Positions 17,159 to 25,845 are shown, counted from the first letter of the stretch. The stretch: DNA of 64,000 nucleotides from Verrucomicrobiaceae bacterium (GCA_027486655.1 JAIXOR010000087.1:1-64000); one strand, 5' to 3'. The notes: generated by a model not told the origin, from the sequence alone. A program made the numbers and translations.

Positions 17159-18085
17159 TCAGGGCGTGGTTTCCCTGCCGATTCGCTCCAGCAGGATGGC
17201 CGCGCAGCGGTCCGCCTCCTGAAGCGGGTGCGGGGGTGCGGCGATGCGCTGGGATTCCCGCCAACGGTCGAACGGGGTGACGAATCCCTCCGCGATCAGG
17301 CTCTCGATGCCATGGATCACCCGGGACGCCGCTGCCCGTATCGGTGCGGGCAACAGGCCCACCCTCGCGCCGCTGGTGAGGGCTTCATAGACCATGGAAA
17401 CGGAGTCCTCGGTCACCCACACTTCCTTGGCACCCCGCAGTTTCTCCGCCACCCAGTCCGCGGGCGTGTCGCGATGGGAAAACAGGGTCACTCCCGGCAG
17501 CTTCGCACGCGCTTCCTCCAAAAATCCCTGCGGCGTCCGTCGCGAGTCACTCAACTCCCAGCCACCGCGGTCGGTCGCCTGCGCCAGCCGGTCCAACACC
17601 GCCCCGCCGTCCCAGCCGTGGGTTTTGGAGGGCCCGCCGATCAGGATCAGCTTGCCGGTTTTCTCGCCATCGCCTGCCACCACGCGGTTGAGGGCTCCCC
17701 GGGTGAGGATGAGACCAGGCTTTTCGGCCCCTGCCGGGAAATCATGTTCCGGACACAGGCAGAAGGAAAACCAACCGATCGGCATGCTCGGTTTCATGAG
17801 CACGACGGTGGGGGCCGAGTGTTTGCGTCCGAGCCACCAGAGAGCGGCATGGGTGGCGTGACCGGCGCCGAGGATGAGGTCGGGCTTGGGGAGGGAGGCG
17901 CTGGCCAGGAGTGCGGCGCGGATGCGGCCGAGGATGCCGCGTTTCCCGGCGAGCGGAATGCGGTGGATGTGGCAGGGCACGCGGCGGCCGATCGCCTCGG
18001 CGAGTCCGAGCGATTGGTTTTCGTGGCCGGGCTTGCCATCGGCGAGCAGCCAGAGGATGAGCGGGCGCTTCACGTCGGGGAGCAT
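17159..18085 (-). CDS. ELM1-family (GT-B-like) protein, copy 2
   Basis: 308 aa from ATG at 18085. Begins RPLILWLLADGKPGHENQSL, followed by KPDLILGAGHATHAALWWL, LMKPSMPIGWFSFCLCPEHD, LILIGGPSKTHGWD, FSHRDTP and VWVTEDSVSMVYEALTSGARV, the usual ELM1 block order. Same family as 12683-13729. Two copies within 5 kb, on opposite sides of a kinase/NTase pair, suggest two successive transfer steps on a glycolipid; this is inference. Confidence 0.85.
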   Translation of the reverse strand: MLPDVKRPLILWLLADGKPGHENQSLGLAEAIGRRVPCHIHRIPLAGKRGILGRIRAALLASASLPKPDLILGAGHATHAALWWLGRKHSAPTVVLMKPSMPIGWFSFCLCPEHDFPAGAEKPGLILTRGALNRVVAGDGEKTGKLILIGGPSKTHGWDGGAVLDRLAQATDRGGWELSDSRRTPQGFLEEARAKLPGVTLFSHRDTPADWVAEKLRGAKEVWVTEDSVSMVYEALTSGARVGLLPAPIRAAASRVIHGIESLIAEGFVTPFDRWRESQRIAAPPHPLQEADRCAAILLERIGRETTP

Positions 18086-18104
18086 GGGACGTCCGGATGG
18101 TGGA

Positions 18105-18134
18105 TTGCAATGCCGGGCGTCCGGGGATTAGGAT
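18105..18134 (+). promoter_or_regulatory. weak candidate promoter of the NlpC/P60 gene
   Basis: TTGCAA at 18105-18110 and TAGGAT at 18129-18134 lie 36 and 12 bases before ATG 18141, with 18-bp spacing, similar in placement to the TTGACA sites at 5222 and 16281. Also upstream of the divergent ELM1 gene. Confidence 0.3.
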
Positions 18135-18140
18135 TCCGGG

Positions 18141-18797
18141 ATGCGGGTCTGGATTTGGTTGCTTGCGATGGTGGCGTGGGGGACGGCCCAGCCGCCGGCG
18201 GTGAGCGGGGTGGCGGGTGGGTTTGGGAGGCCGGCGGTCATCTCCGTGGCGGAGCTTTCGGAATTCGCCGGGATGGCGGAGGACCGTCGCCAGTTGGTGG
18301 AGGTGGCTTTGGCCGTGGCAAGGGACTCGCCGTGGCTGCGTTACACGGTGGGGGGAGGCACACCGGAGGAAGGTGGCTTTGATTGTTCCGGGGCGATGCA
18401 TTTTGTGATGAAAAAGCGCGGGCTGGCCCCGCCGCGTTCGTCTGCGGGACAACTTCAGTGGTTGAAGGATCGGGGCCGTTTCCACGAGGTGCCTGCGGAA
18501 GCGAGGGATGCGGATCACCCGTCCCTGGCAGGGCTGTTGCCGGGCGACCTGCTGTTCTGGGGCAAGCGCGATGGCGGGTCCTTCCGGATCCACCATGTGG
18601 CGATGTATCTGGGGCGGGAGAAAAAGGACGGGCTGCGGGTGATGATCAACTCGACCGACGGCCGTTCCTATCGCGGGGTGAAGGCGAATGGTTACGGGGT
18701 TTTTGATTTCCGCCTGCCAGTGGCGGGATCCGCATCTGTATTCGTGGGCTATGGCACGCCGCCCGGGATTGCGGTGGGAGCGGCGGACGGGTCATGA
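18141..18797 (+). CDS. secreted NlpC/P60-family peptidase
   Basis: 218 aa with a signal peptide (MRVWIWLLAMVAWGTAQ). Catalytic Cys in GGFDCSGAMHFVM (C82) and His in RIHHVAMYLG (about H152); GDLLFW precedes the His strand as in the family. These enzymes cleave peptides of the cell wall, usually gamma-D-Glu-diamino acid bonds. The gene ends 6 bases into the stop region of the convergent TPR gene. Confidence 0.9.
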   Translation: MRVWIWLLAMVAWGTAQPPAVSGVAGGFGRPAVISVAELSEFAGMAEDRRQLVEVALAVARDSPWLRYTVGGGTPEEGGFDCSGAMHFVMKKRGLAPPRSSAGQLQWLKDRGRFHEVPAEARDADHPSLAGLLPGDLLFWGKRDGGSFRIHHVAMYLGREKKDGLRVMINSTDGRSYRGVKANGYGVFDFRLPVAGSASVFVGYGTPPGIAVGAADGS

Positions 18798-19562
18798 GCC
18801 GGCCGCAGCGGTCTCTAACAGCACCTGGAATTCCGCGGGCAGGGGAGCGCCGCCGCCGAGGGATTTGACGAAAAGCGAGGCGACGGCGGCGGCTTCCGCG
18901 AGGCGGGATTTTCCGCGGGGTGCGGGCTGGCCTGCGAGAGCGAGTTTCACCTCCGGATCGGCCCTATGGATGGCGAGGATGCGGAGGGCGGCCTGGCGGG
19001 CGATTTCCTCGGTGGCTCCGGCATCGGCGGTGAGGGCGGTCTGATGGGCATCGAGCGCGTCTTCGGTCCGGCCGAGGCCTTCGAGGGCGAGTCCGTGGCA
19101 GTAAGCGACCTGGGCGCGTTGGTCGCCGGGGAGCGGGATGCCCTGGTAGGCCTGGGCGAGGCGGTCGAGCGCCTGCCAGTCCTTCACGCGCAGGGCTTCC
19201 CACAGGGCGTAGATGCCCACCTGGCGGATTTGCACGGGGCGGGTGAGCGGAGTGGGATCGAATGCGGCGAGTGCCTTGTGAAGGGCGTCGAGATCACCGA
19301 GGCGGCGCAGGCATTCCATTTCGTGAAACGCGGCGCGCGTCGACGGGTTGTCGGGCACGCTGGCCACGGGGCGGTAGTGTTCCCGCACGCTGGCGAAGGC
19401 GGCGCGGGCCTCCTCGTAGCGGCGGGACTGATAGAATTCCACGGCTTGGGAAAACTCCTGGGGCTCGACCACATGGGCGGCGGTGCCGGGCGACCTGGCC
19501 GAGGCGATCGCCGGGCTGGCGATGGCGAGACAGAAGGCGACGCTGGTGGCGGGCAGTCTCAT
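18792..19562 (-). CDS. exported TPR-like protein
   Basis: 256 aa from ATG at 19562. Signal peptide MRLPATSVAFCLAIASPAIASA. The mature part is helical, with TPR-type repeats (FYQSRRYEEARAAFASVREHY, YCHGLALEGLGRTEDALDAH). The start overlaps the stop of the larger TPR gene (ATGA). TPR proteins are scaffolds, so no activity can be inferred. Secretion and coupling to the preceding gene suggest that they form one periplasmic complex. Confidence 0.8.
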   Translation of the reverse strand: MRLPATSVAFCLAIASPAIASARSPGTAAHVVEPQEFSQAVEFYQSRRYEEARAAFASVREHYRPVASVPDNPSTRAAFHEMECLRRLGDLDALHKALAAFDPTPLTRPVQIRQVGIYALWEALRVKDWQALDRLAQAYQGIPLPGDQRAQVAYCHGLALEGLGRTEDALDAHQTALTADAGATEEIARQAALRILAIHRADPEVKLALAGQPAPRGKSRLAEAAAVASLFVKSLGGGAPLPAEFQVLLETAAAGS

Positions 19563-21046
19563 CGGGGGGGCTGGGTTTCGGTTTCCATCGGCTGGGCGCG
19601 GACTTCTCCGGCGATGGACTCGCGGAGGTAAGTGGTGGCGGCGGCATGCGGGCTTTGCGGGTGGAGCTCCGCATGGCGATCGAGCCAGGTGGCGGCCTGT
19701 TCGTGGCGGCCGGTGTGGTAAAGCGCGGTCCCCATCGCATGGAGCCGGAAGTCGCCCTCCGGTGTGGCGGCTTCGGCAGGTGCTGGCAGCGGGATGCCCA
19801 GCTCGATGCATCCTTCGTAGTCGCCCTTGCGAAACAGGGCGGCCAGGGCGAGGTCGCGAGTGGGGGCGAGCCGGGCGGATTGGGGAAACTCGCGGGCCAG
19901 GGTGAGGGCCGCGGTTTTCGCCTCGGTGGCGTGGCCGACGAGCGAGGCGGTGCGCACCAGGTGGTGGAGCTGTTCTTCGCGGCGGGACGAGGCGGGGTAG
20001 CAGGCCACCAATTGGCGGTAGGCGGCGAGGGCACCGCGCAGGTTGCCGTTGCGCTCGTGGATCACGGCGGTGGCGGCGAGTGTGATCGTTTCATGCGGGC
20101 GGCCTTCCCGGCGTTCGGTTTCCAGTGCGGCGAGGTCCTGTTCGAGGGCGGCGCGGCTGAGCACCCGCGGGCCGTCGGCGGCGCTTCCCTGCTCGCCCAT
20201 GGAACGCAGGCGGGCGCGGATTTCATCGATGGCGGCATCGGTGGATGGCACCAGCGGAGGGATGGCCATGGCGGCGCGTTCCATGCCCGCACCGAGGAGG
20301 TCGCCGGCGATTTTCAAGAAAACGGGGGCGAAGCGGCGCACTTCGAGCGGCCGCAGGGCGAGGCCGCCGCGGTTGTTGCGGATGAAGTCGAGCAGCGCCT
20401 GTTCCTCCTTGTGGACGAGGACCGCGTTGGCGAGGGCCTCGAAGCCGGAAACGATGCCGCCCTCCGGCGTGGCGAAAGGCGTGCGGTTGCGGATGGCGAT
20501 CTCCAAGTGCCCGTTTCCCTCCGGGATGCGGCCGAGCTTGTAGTGGCAGATCGCGAGGCTGATGTGAAACAGGCCTTGGGAAAACGGATCCCGCTCCTTG
20601 TCGCGCTCGCGCTGGAATTTTTCAAAGAGCCCGATGGCCTCCTGCCAGCGGCCCGCGCCCATGGCGGCCTCCGCCCACTTCAGCAGCGCCAGTTTTTCAA
20701 ACACATTGCCGCCGTCCGCCCGCCCGGCGTTCGGGAAATCCCGGTAGCAAGCCTCGAACGACTTCATCGCGTCTTCCCAGCGGCCGAGTTTCATCTCGCA
20801 CACGCCTTTGCGATAGTGGATCGCCCCGAACTGCGGGCCGAAGGAGCCCAGCGGGTCCTTGCCGCCGAATGCCCGCACCGCCTCGGTGTGCAGCGACAGC
20901 CCTTCCTCCCAGTTTCCCGCCTCCATCGCGGCCAGTCCGCGCGTCACCAGGCTGCCGAAATCATCCGCCCGCACCGCCACGGCGGAAAGCACCAACGCCC
21001 ACGGCACGATGTGGGCGAGGCATGAGGACGGACGATGGAGGTTCAT
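19559..21046 (-). CDS. exported TPR-repeat protein
   Basis: 495 aa from ATG at 21046 (MNLHRPSSCLAHIVPWALVL), chosen because a signal peptide follows with cleavage near AVRA; an earlier ATG at 21139 would put 31 residues before it. At least eight TPR-like helix pairs: GLAAMEAGNWEEGLSLH, YRKGVCEMKLGRWEDAMKSF, WAEAAMGAGRWQEAIGLF, YKLGRIPEGNGHLEI, AALFRKGDYEGCIELG, LYHTGRHEQAATWLDRH. Contains a run of seven C (sense strand) a few codons before the stop. First gene of a two-gene operon with the smaller TPR protein. Probably a periplasmic scaffold. Confidence 0.82.
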   Translation of the reverse strand: MNLHRPSSCLAHIVPWALVLSAVAVRADDFGSLVTRGLAAMEAGNWEEGLSLHTEAVRAFGGKDPLGSFGPQFGAIHYRKGVCEMKLGRWEDAMKSFEACYRDFPNAGRADGGNVFEKLALLKWAEAAMGAGRWQEAIGLFEKFQRERDKERDPFSQGLFHISLAICHYKLGRIPEGNGHLEIAIRNRTPFATPEGGIVSGFEALANAVLVHKEEQALLDFIRNNRGGLALRPLEVRRFAPVFLKIAGDLLGAGMERAAMAIPPLVPSTDAAIDEIRARLRSMGEQGSAADGPRVLSRAALEQDLAALETERREGRPHETITLAATAVIHERNGNLRGALAAYRQLVACYPASSRREEQLHHLVRTASLVGHATEAKTAALTLAREFPQSARLAPTRDLALAALFRKGDYEGCIELGIPLPAPAEAATPEGDFRLHAMGTALYHTGRHEQAATWLDRHAELHPQSPHAAATTYLRESIAGEVRAQPMETETQPPR

Positions 21047-21192
21047 GCGGTGAATGAAAGGGGCCTGCCATCCCACTACGCACAGCGCGGGCCGCTTCGC
21101 TCGCGATTTCGCCCGATTTTCCCCAGCGTCCATCTTCACGGCGTGGCAGGCGGTTCTTGCCTGCGGGGCGGCGACCGACTAGGCACATTCGC

Positions 21193-21831
21193 GTGATCGA
21201 TCCGCCGCCCAAGCCGAAGAGGAACCCGTCCTGGTCCAGGACCCTCGTGCGCGCCCTGCTGATTTGCGGCGGGTCGGTGGCCATCCTGCTGCCGGCCTGG
21301 CTGCCCAACCGCCCGGAGGTGCCCATCGAGCGCGGCACGGTGGAGCTCCTTCAGGCCTTCCTGCTTGCCGCGGCGGCCACCGTCATGCTCGGGGCTTCGT
21401 CGCACGCCGGGCTCTACCGCCCGGTCTGCCGGGTGCTCGGGCTGGGATTCATCGCGGCCTTCGTCGGTGAGATCGAGGACTTCGTCTCCGGCATCCTGAA
21501 CTGGAAGTTCCCCGAGGCCTGGGTGGTGGGCGGCATCCTTCTCATCGCCCTGATCACCGCGCTGCGCCACCGCCGGGTGATGGTGCATTTCCTCGCCACC
21601 CTCGGCAACCACGCGGGCACCGGCCTCATCACCAGCGCCCTGCTCATCATCTACGTCTTCAACCGCGTGATCGGCAGCTCGAAGTTCTGGAAAGCCGCGC
21701 TCGGTGTCGCCTTCTCGCCCAGCGTGCCGCGCATCTGCCGTGGCTACCTCGAGCTGCTCGCCTGCTACCTCATTTTCATCGGCGCGCTCGGCCTCTCGCT
21801 CACCCTCGCCCGGCGGCGCGACTCACCCTGA
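21193..21831 (+). CDS. integral membrane protein of unknown function
   Basis: 212 aa from GTG 21193 (VIDPPPKPKRNPSW); a TTG at 21157 would add 12 residues. About six hydrophobic helices: LLICGGSVAILLPAWL, VELLQAFLLAAAATVML, VLGLGFIAAFVGEI, WVVGGILLIALITAL, GLITSALLIIYVFN and LLACYLIFIGALGLSLTL. Basic N-terminus suggests a cytoplasmic start. No family recognised. It lies 7 bases before the trmL start and is probably cotranscribed with it. Confidence 0.7.
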   Translation: MIDPPPKPKRNPSWSRTLVRALLICGGSVAILLPAWLPNRPEVPIERGTVELLQAFLLAAAATVMLGASSHAGLYRPVCRVLGLGFIAAFVGEIEDFVSGILNWKFPEAWVVGGILLIALITALRHRRVMVHFLATLGNHAGTGLITSALLIIYVFNRVIGSSKFWKAALGVAFSPSVPRICRGYLELLACYLIFIGALGLSLTLARRRDSP

Positions 21832-21838
21832 CGCCGCC

Positions 21839-22300
21839 ATGTTCCACATCGTCCTCCATGAGCCCGAGATCCCGCACAATGCCGGGGCCGCCGGCCGCCT
21901 TGCCCTCGCCACGGACTCCACCCTCCACCTCATCGAGCCGCTCGGTTTCTCGCTGGACGACAAACACGTGCGCCGCACCGGCCTCGATTACTGGAAGGAT
22001 GTGAAGCTCCGCGTCTGGCCCTCCCTCGAAGCGCTCCAGGAAAACGCCGGACCCACCGCCCGCTTCTGGTTCCTCAGCACCAAGGGCACTGCCAGCCCGT
22101 GGACCACCGCCTTCCAACCCGGCGACTACCTCGTCTTCGGCCGCGAGACCAAGGGCCTGCCCGAAGAACTCGTCCGCAGCGCCGCCGACCGCGCCCTGCG
22201 CATCCCCATGGCCCCCGGCGGCACCCGCTCGCTCAACCTCTCCACCGCCATCGCCATCGTCCTCTACGAAGCTGCACGCCAGCAACACCCGGATTGGTGA
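21839..22300 (+). CDS. trmL: tRNA (cytidine(34)-2'-O)-methyltransferase
   Basis: 153 aa from ATG 21839. SPOUT-fold methylase that modifies the wobble base of tRNA-Leu. Starts MFHIVLHEPEIPHNAGAAGR and contains LHLIEPLGFSLDDKHVRRTG, LVFGRETKGLPEEL and IPMAPGGTRSLNLSTAIAI, the knot and AdoMet-binding motifs. Length is typical (E. coli TrmL 157 aa). Flanked closely by the membrane protein and the AlkC-like gene on the same strand. Confidence 0.95.
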   Translation: MFHIVLHEPEIPHNAGAAGRLALATDSTLHLIEPLGFSLDDKHVRRTGLDYWKDVKLRVWPSLEALQENAGPTARFWFLSTKGTASPWTTAFQPGDYLVFGRETKGLPEELVRSAADRALRIPMAPGGTRSLNLSTAIAIVLYEAARQQHPDW

Positions 22301-22309
22301 CCCCCCGCC

Positions 22310-23410
22310 ATGGAGCCCTTCAAGAACGAACTCTCCGCTGACAAGGCCCGCCTCATCGCCGCCGCCGTGAAGCGGGCCCATCCCGCATTCCCGATGCCGC
22401 GTTTCACCCGCGGACTCGATGCCGCGCTGGATCCCCTCGAGCTGAAACAACGCGTCGTCCACCTGGCCGACCGCCTGGCCGACTGCCTGCCGCAGGACCC
22501 GCGGGTGATGTTTCCCGTTCTCACCGATTCCCTCGCCGCCGGGGAGCTCCGTGGTTTCCCCGTCTGGCCGCTCACCGAGATCGTCGCCCGCCGTGGCCTC
22601 GGGCACTTCAAGGAATCGATGACCGCCCTCGCGGAAATGACGCGCTTCTTCACCGCCGAGTTCGCCATCCGGCCTTTTCTCCGGACCCACCCGGAGAAAA
22701 CCCTGAAACAACTCCGCCGCTGGTGCTCCCATCCGGATGAACACGTGCGCCGCCTGGTCTCCGAGGGCAGCCGCCCGCTGCTGCCCTGGGGCGGAAACCT
22801 GCCCGCTCTGTTAGAGCCGCCCCATCCCACGCTGGATTTGTTAGAGAAGCTCTTCGAGGACCCCAGCGACTACGTGCGCCTCTCTGTTTCCAACCACCTC
22901 AACGACTTCAGCAAGCACCATCCCGCCCTCGTGCTCGCCACCCTCGGCCGCTGGCGCGATGCCTCGCCGCCGGACGATCCACGCCTCGCCAAGCTCTCCC
23001 GCCACGCCTGCCGCACCCTGCTCAAGGCCGGCCACCCGGAGGCCCTCGCCTTCCATGGCTTCGCCAGCGCCTCCGCCCTTGAGGTCACCCGCTTCGAGAT
23101 CACCCCGCGCACCCTCACCCTCGGCGGCCGCCTCTCCTACCACCTCGTGATCCGCAACTCCTCGCGCCGCACGCTCAAGGTGATGTTCGATTACGCCATC
23201 CACCACCGCAAAGCCAACGGCTCCCTCAGCCCCAAGGTCTTCAAAGGCCGCGTCAAGGAACTCGCTGCCGGGGAATCCTGGGAAATCCAAGGAACCCACC
23301 CGATCCTCCCCATCACCACCCGCGTTTACCATGCCGGCACCCACCGCATGGAACCCCTCCTCAACGGCCGACCGTTCCCGGCCCGCGACTTCGTCCTCAA
23401 GCTCGCCTGA
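22310..23410 (+). CDS. AlkC-like DNA alkylation repair protein
   Basis: 366 aa from ATG 22310. HEAT-like helical repeats form residues 1-245 (FKESMTALAEMTRFFTAEFAIRPFL, LRRWCSHPDEHVRRLVSEGSRPLLPWG, LFEDPSDYVRLSVSNHLNDFSKHHP). An Ig-like beta domain follows (EITPRTLTLGGRLSYHLVIRNSS ... VFKGRVKELAAGESW). HEAT repeats plus an added Ig-like domain is the AlkC arrangement; AlkD lacks the extra domain. AlkC removes N3-methyl and N1-methyl adenine lesions. Contains two close TTA-bearing Leu-Leu-Glu sites (22808-22815, 22838-22845). Confidence 0.85.
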   Translation: MEPFKNELSADKARLIAAAVKRAHPAFPMPRFTRGLDAALDPLELKQRVVHLADRLADCLPQDPRVMFPVLTDSLAAGELRGFPVWPLTEIVARRGLGHFKESMTALAEMTRFFTAEFAIRPFLRTHPEKTLKQLRRWCSHPDEHVRRLVSEGSRPLLPWGGNLPALLEPPHPTLDLLEKLFEDPSDYVRLSVSNHLNDFSKHHPALVLATLGRWRDASPPDDPRLAKLSRHACRTLLKAGHPEALAFHGFASASALEVTRFEITPRTLTLGGRLSYHLVIRNSSRRTLKVMFDYAIHHRKANGSLSPKVFKGRVKELAAGESWEIQGTHPILPITTRVYHAGTHRMEPLLNGRPFPARDFVLKLA

Positions 23411-23826
23411 ACCCGCGCCCCCTCCGCAGGTTTTTGTCAGGACGACCACGGATTCTGTGGATCGTTCAAAATAATTTAAAATTTCAGCTTGTAAGGACAT
23501 CCTGATCTTTGTATTTACAAAAACATCAAACGCCCCCACAGGCGGATGATTCACCCGAGGGCTCCGGCCCATCACCCTTTTCACCTGCTGTTCCAAAAAT
23601 CACCCGAAGTCCACACCCAGCATGCATCACCCGAAGCCGCCGCGCGAGGTCCCGATCGCGAGGCACTCAGCCGGGAGCGGGCTCTGTCCCGAACCGGCAT
23701 GGAATCCGGATCACACCCACCGCTCCATGCCTCTTCCCGCTCCCGGCTGATCCATCCCCGCCGACGTCCCTTCGGCGCGGATGGATAAGGCGCAAGTGAT
23801 TCAGGCGCAATCCCTTACAACCAGCC
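23411..23826. other. 416-bp intergenic region with AT-rich patch and 13-bp inverted repeat
   Basis: No gene. An AT-rich patch (about 23465-23525, including AAAATAATTTAAAATTTC) is a plausible promoter zone. A perfect 13-bp inverted repeat, AGCCGGGAGCGGG at 23669-23681 and CCCGCTCCCGGCT at 23736-23748, encloses 54 bases, and a second shorter pairing lies at about 23760-23782. The transcript leader of the next gene would be strongly folded. Confidence 0.6.
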
Positions 23827-25845
23827 ATGAACTCAAGCCGTTCGGCCTACCGGGCCGAGCTTCCGGTCGTCCTGTGCCCGCATCCCGCGGTGCCCGCAGG
23901 GTCCACATCCTCCATCACCGCCCTCCGCCGCAGGGCCCTTTGGAGATTTCTCGCCGCCGCCCTCGGGTTCTGCGCGGTGAGCCTCGCCGCCTCCGCCTTC
24001 GCGGTGGAGCTGCGCTGGAACCCCAATCCGGAGCGCGACATCGTCCGCTACGAGCTCGCCTACGGCACCCGCTCCGGCGTCCATGACCGCAGCATCGATG
24101 CCGGAAACGCCACCCAGGCCCGCGTCGATGGCCTGGCCGAGGGCAGCACCTACTACTTCGTCGTCCGCGCCGTGAACGCCGCCGGCAAGAAGAGCCAGGC
24201 CTCCAAGGAAATCGCCTGGACCCTTCCCGCCACCCCCTTGGAAACCCAGCCGCTCGTCCCGCGCAGCGGATGGTCGCTCGGCTCGGTGGACAGTGAGGAA
24301 ACCGAGGGCTACGCCGCCACCCGCGCCTTCGATGGAGACCCCGCCACCTTCTGGCACACCCGCTGGAGTGGTTCCGCCACCCCGCCGCCCCACGAACTGC
24401 GCATCGACCTCGGCAGCCTGCGTGCCCTCAAGGGCTTCCGCTACCTGCCCCGCCAGGACGGCTACGCGGTCGGCACCCTGCGCCAATACGAATTTCTCAC
24501 CAGCACCGATGGCAGCACCTGGACACTCGCCGCCTCCGGCTCCTTCGCCAGCGGCACCTCGGAAAAACAAGTGCTCTTCTCCGAGCGCGCCGCCCGCCAC
24601 ATCGCCCTGCGCTGCCTCTCCGACCACGCCGGCAGCGACCATGCCGCCATCGCCGAACTCAATGCCATCCAGGGTGAAACCCCGATCACTCCGCCCAACG
24701 AAGCCCCGCTGGCCTCTGACGATGACCTCATCACCGATCAAGACCAATCGGTTGGTTTCTCGCTGAGTGCCAGCGATCCGGAGAACGCGCCGCTCACCTA
24801 CCAGATCGTGACCGCGCCCGCCCACGGCACGCTTTCCGGCACTGCGCCGGACCTTCTCTACACACCGGACGCCGGATTTTCCGGGGAGGATTTCCTGCTC
24901 TTCCGTGTCTCGGACGGCACCCGGGTGTCCGAGAACGCACGCATCACCTTCACCGTGGTTCCGGTGATCACGGAGCCGGTCAATCATCCGCCGGTCTTCA
25001 GCGACGGCACCTTCCGCCTGGATCCGGGCACCGAGCTTGTTGCCTACCCGGCCACCAGCCTTGCCGGATCCGCCAGCGATCCGGACGACGATGAGGTCCT
25101 CACCTTCTCCAAACGTTCCGGCCCGGCCTGGTTGGCCGTCGCCGCGGATGGTTCGCTCAGCGGCACCCCGCCCGCCGGCTCACGGGGGGAGAACCGCTTT
25201 GGCATCCGCGTCGCCGATGCCGCCGGTGCCAGCGCCGATGCGGAACTTGTTCTCGTCGTCCGCCCCGCCGCCGAGCCGCCCCCCCCCCCGCCGCCCTCCA
25301 CCGAGGGGCCCCTGCCCTGGACCGTGAGCACCCTTGGCAGCCCCGGTGGAAAACCCGCGTCCGCCTACAAAAGCAAATCCTTCCGATTCCTCAGCGCCGG
25401 CAACCTGTCCGATGCCGCCGATGCCGGGATCTTCACCTGGCAGACCCTCACCGGAGACGGTGAGATCGTCGCCCGCATCGAGAGCTTCAAGAACGCCCGC
25501 TCCTTCGGCCGCGCCGGTCTCATGATCCGCTCCTCGCTCGCCCCGGGTGCCCGCCACGTCTTCGCCGGCGTGAATGGCAATGGCAACTTCCGCTGGATCC
25601 GCCGCCTCAAAACCTCCGGTGAGACGCTCATGGAAAAATGCGGCCCCGGCGAAACCCCCGCCACCTGGGTGAAACTCAGCCGCCAGGGAGCCACCCTCAG
25701 CGCCTTCAAAAGCAGCGACGGCAGCACCTGGACCCGCATGGGCAGCACCACCATCGAACTCGGCCCCTGCTACATCGGCCTCTTCTCCTGCGGCGGCAAA
25801 GGCCGCAGCGCCAGCATCGCCTTCTCTGAAGTGAAGCTGAAATGA
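23827..25845 (+). CDS. multidomain secreted protein: FN3, F5/8C, cadherin-like, Ig-like and C-terminal beta domain
   Basis: 672 aa from ATG 23827. An export signal is at residues about 36-58 (LWRFLAAALGFCAVSLAASAFA). Domains: fibronectin III (about 60-135), discoidin/F5-8 type C with FDGDPATFWHTRWSG (about 142-285), cadherin-like (about 291-378, SDPENAPLTYQIVTAPAHG), Ig-like with ASDPDDDEVLTFSKRSGPAW (about 387-478), Pro linker, then a concanavalin-like or DUF1349-like domain (about 497-672, RAGLMIRSSLAPGARHVF). Likely binds carbohydrate at the cell surface; no catalytic motif seen. The Pro linker is encoded by 11 consecutive C (25279-25289), a slippage-prone tract. The cadherin-like module resembles those in the giant protein at 57376. 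Confidence 0.85.
   Translation: MNSSRSAYRAELPVVLCPHPAVPAGSTSSITALRRRALWRFLAAALGFCAVSLAASAFAVELRWNPNPERDIVRYELAYGTRSGVHDRSIDAGNATQARVDGLAEGSTYYFVVRAVNAAGKKSQASKEIAWTLPATPLETQPLVPRSGWSLGSVDSEETEGYAATRAFDGDPATFWHTRWSGSATPPPHELRIDLGSLRALKGFRYLPRQDGYAVGTLRQYEFLTSTDGSTWTLAASGSFASGTSEKQVLFSERAARHIALRCLSDHAGSDHAAIAELNAIQGETPITPPNEAPLASDDDLITDQDQSVGFSLSASDPENAPLTYQIVTAPAHGTLSGTAPDLLYTPDAGFSGEDFLLFRVSDGTRVSENARITFTVVPVITEPVNHPPVFSDGTFRLDPGTELVAYPATSLAGSASDPDDDEVLTFSKRSGPAWLAVAADGSLSGTPPAGSRGENRFGIRVADAAGASADAELVLVVRPAAEPPPPPPPSTEGPLPWTVSTLGSPGGKPASAYKSKSFRFLSAGNLSDAADAGIFTWQTLTGDGEIVARIESFKNARSFGRAGLMIRSSLAPGARHVFAGVNGNGNFRWIRRLKTSGETLMEKCGPGETPATWVKLSRQGATLSAFKSSDGSTWTRMGSTTIELGPCYIGLFSCGGKGRSASIAFSEVKLK

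Noticed and set aside
19262-21025. 587-codon plus-strand frame opposite the TPR genes
   Set aside because: Gly/Arg/Ala-rich antisense of the two TPR genes, which have signal peptides and repeats on the minus strand.
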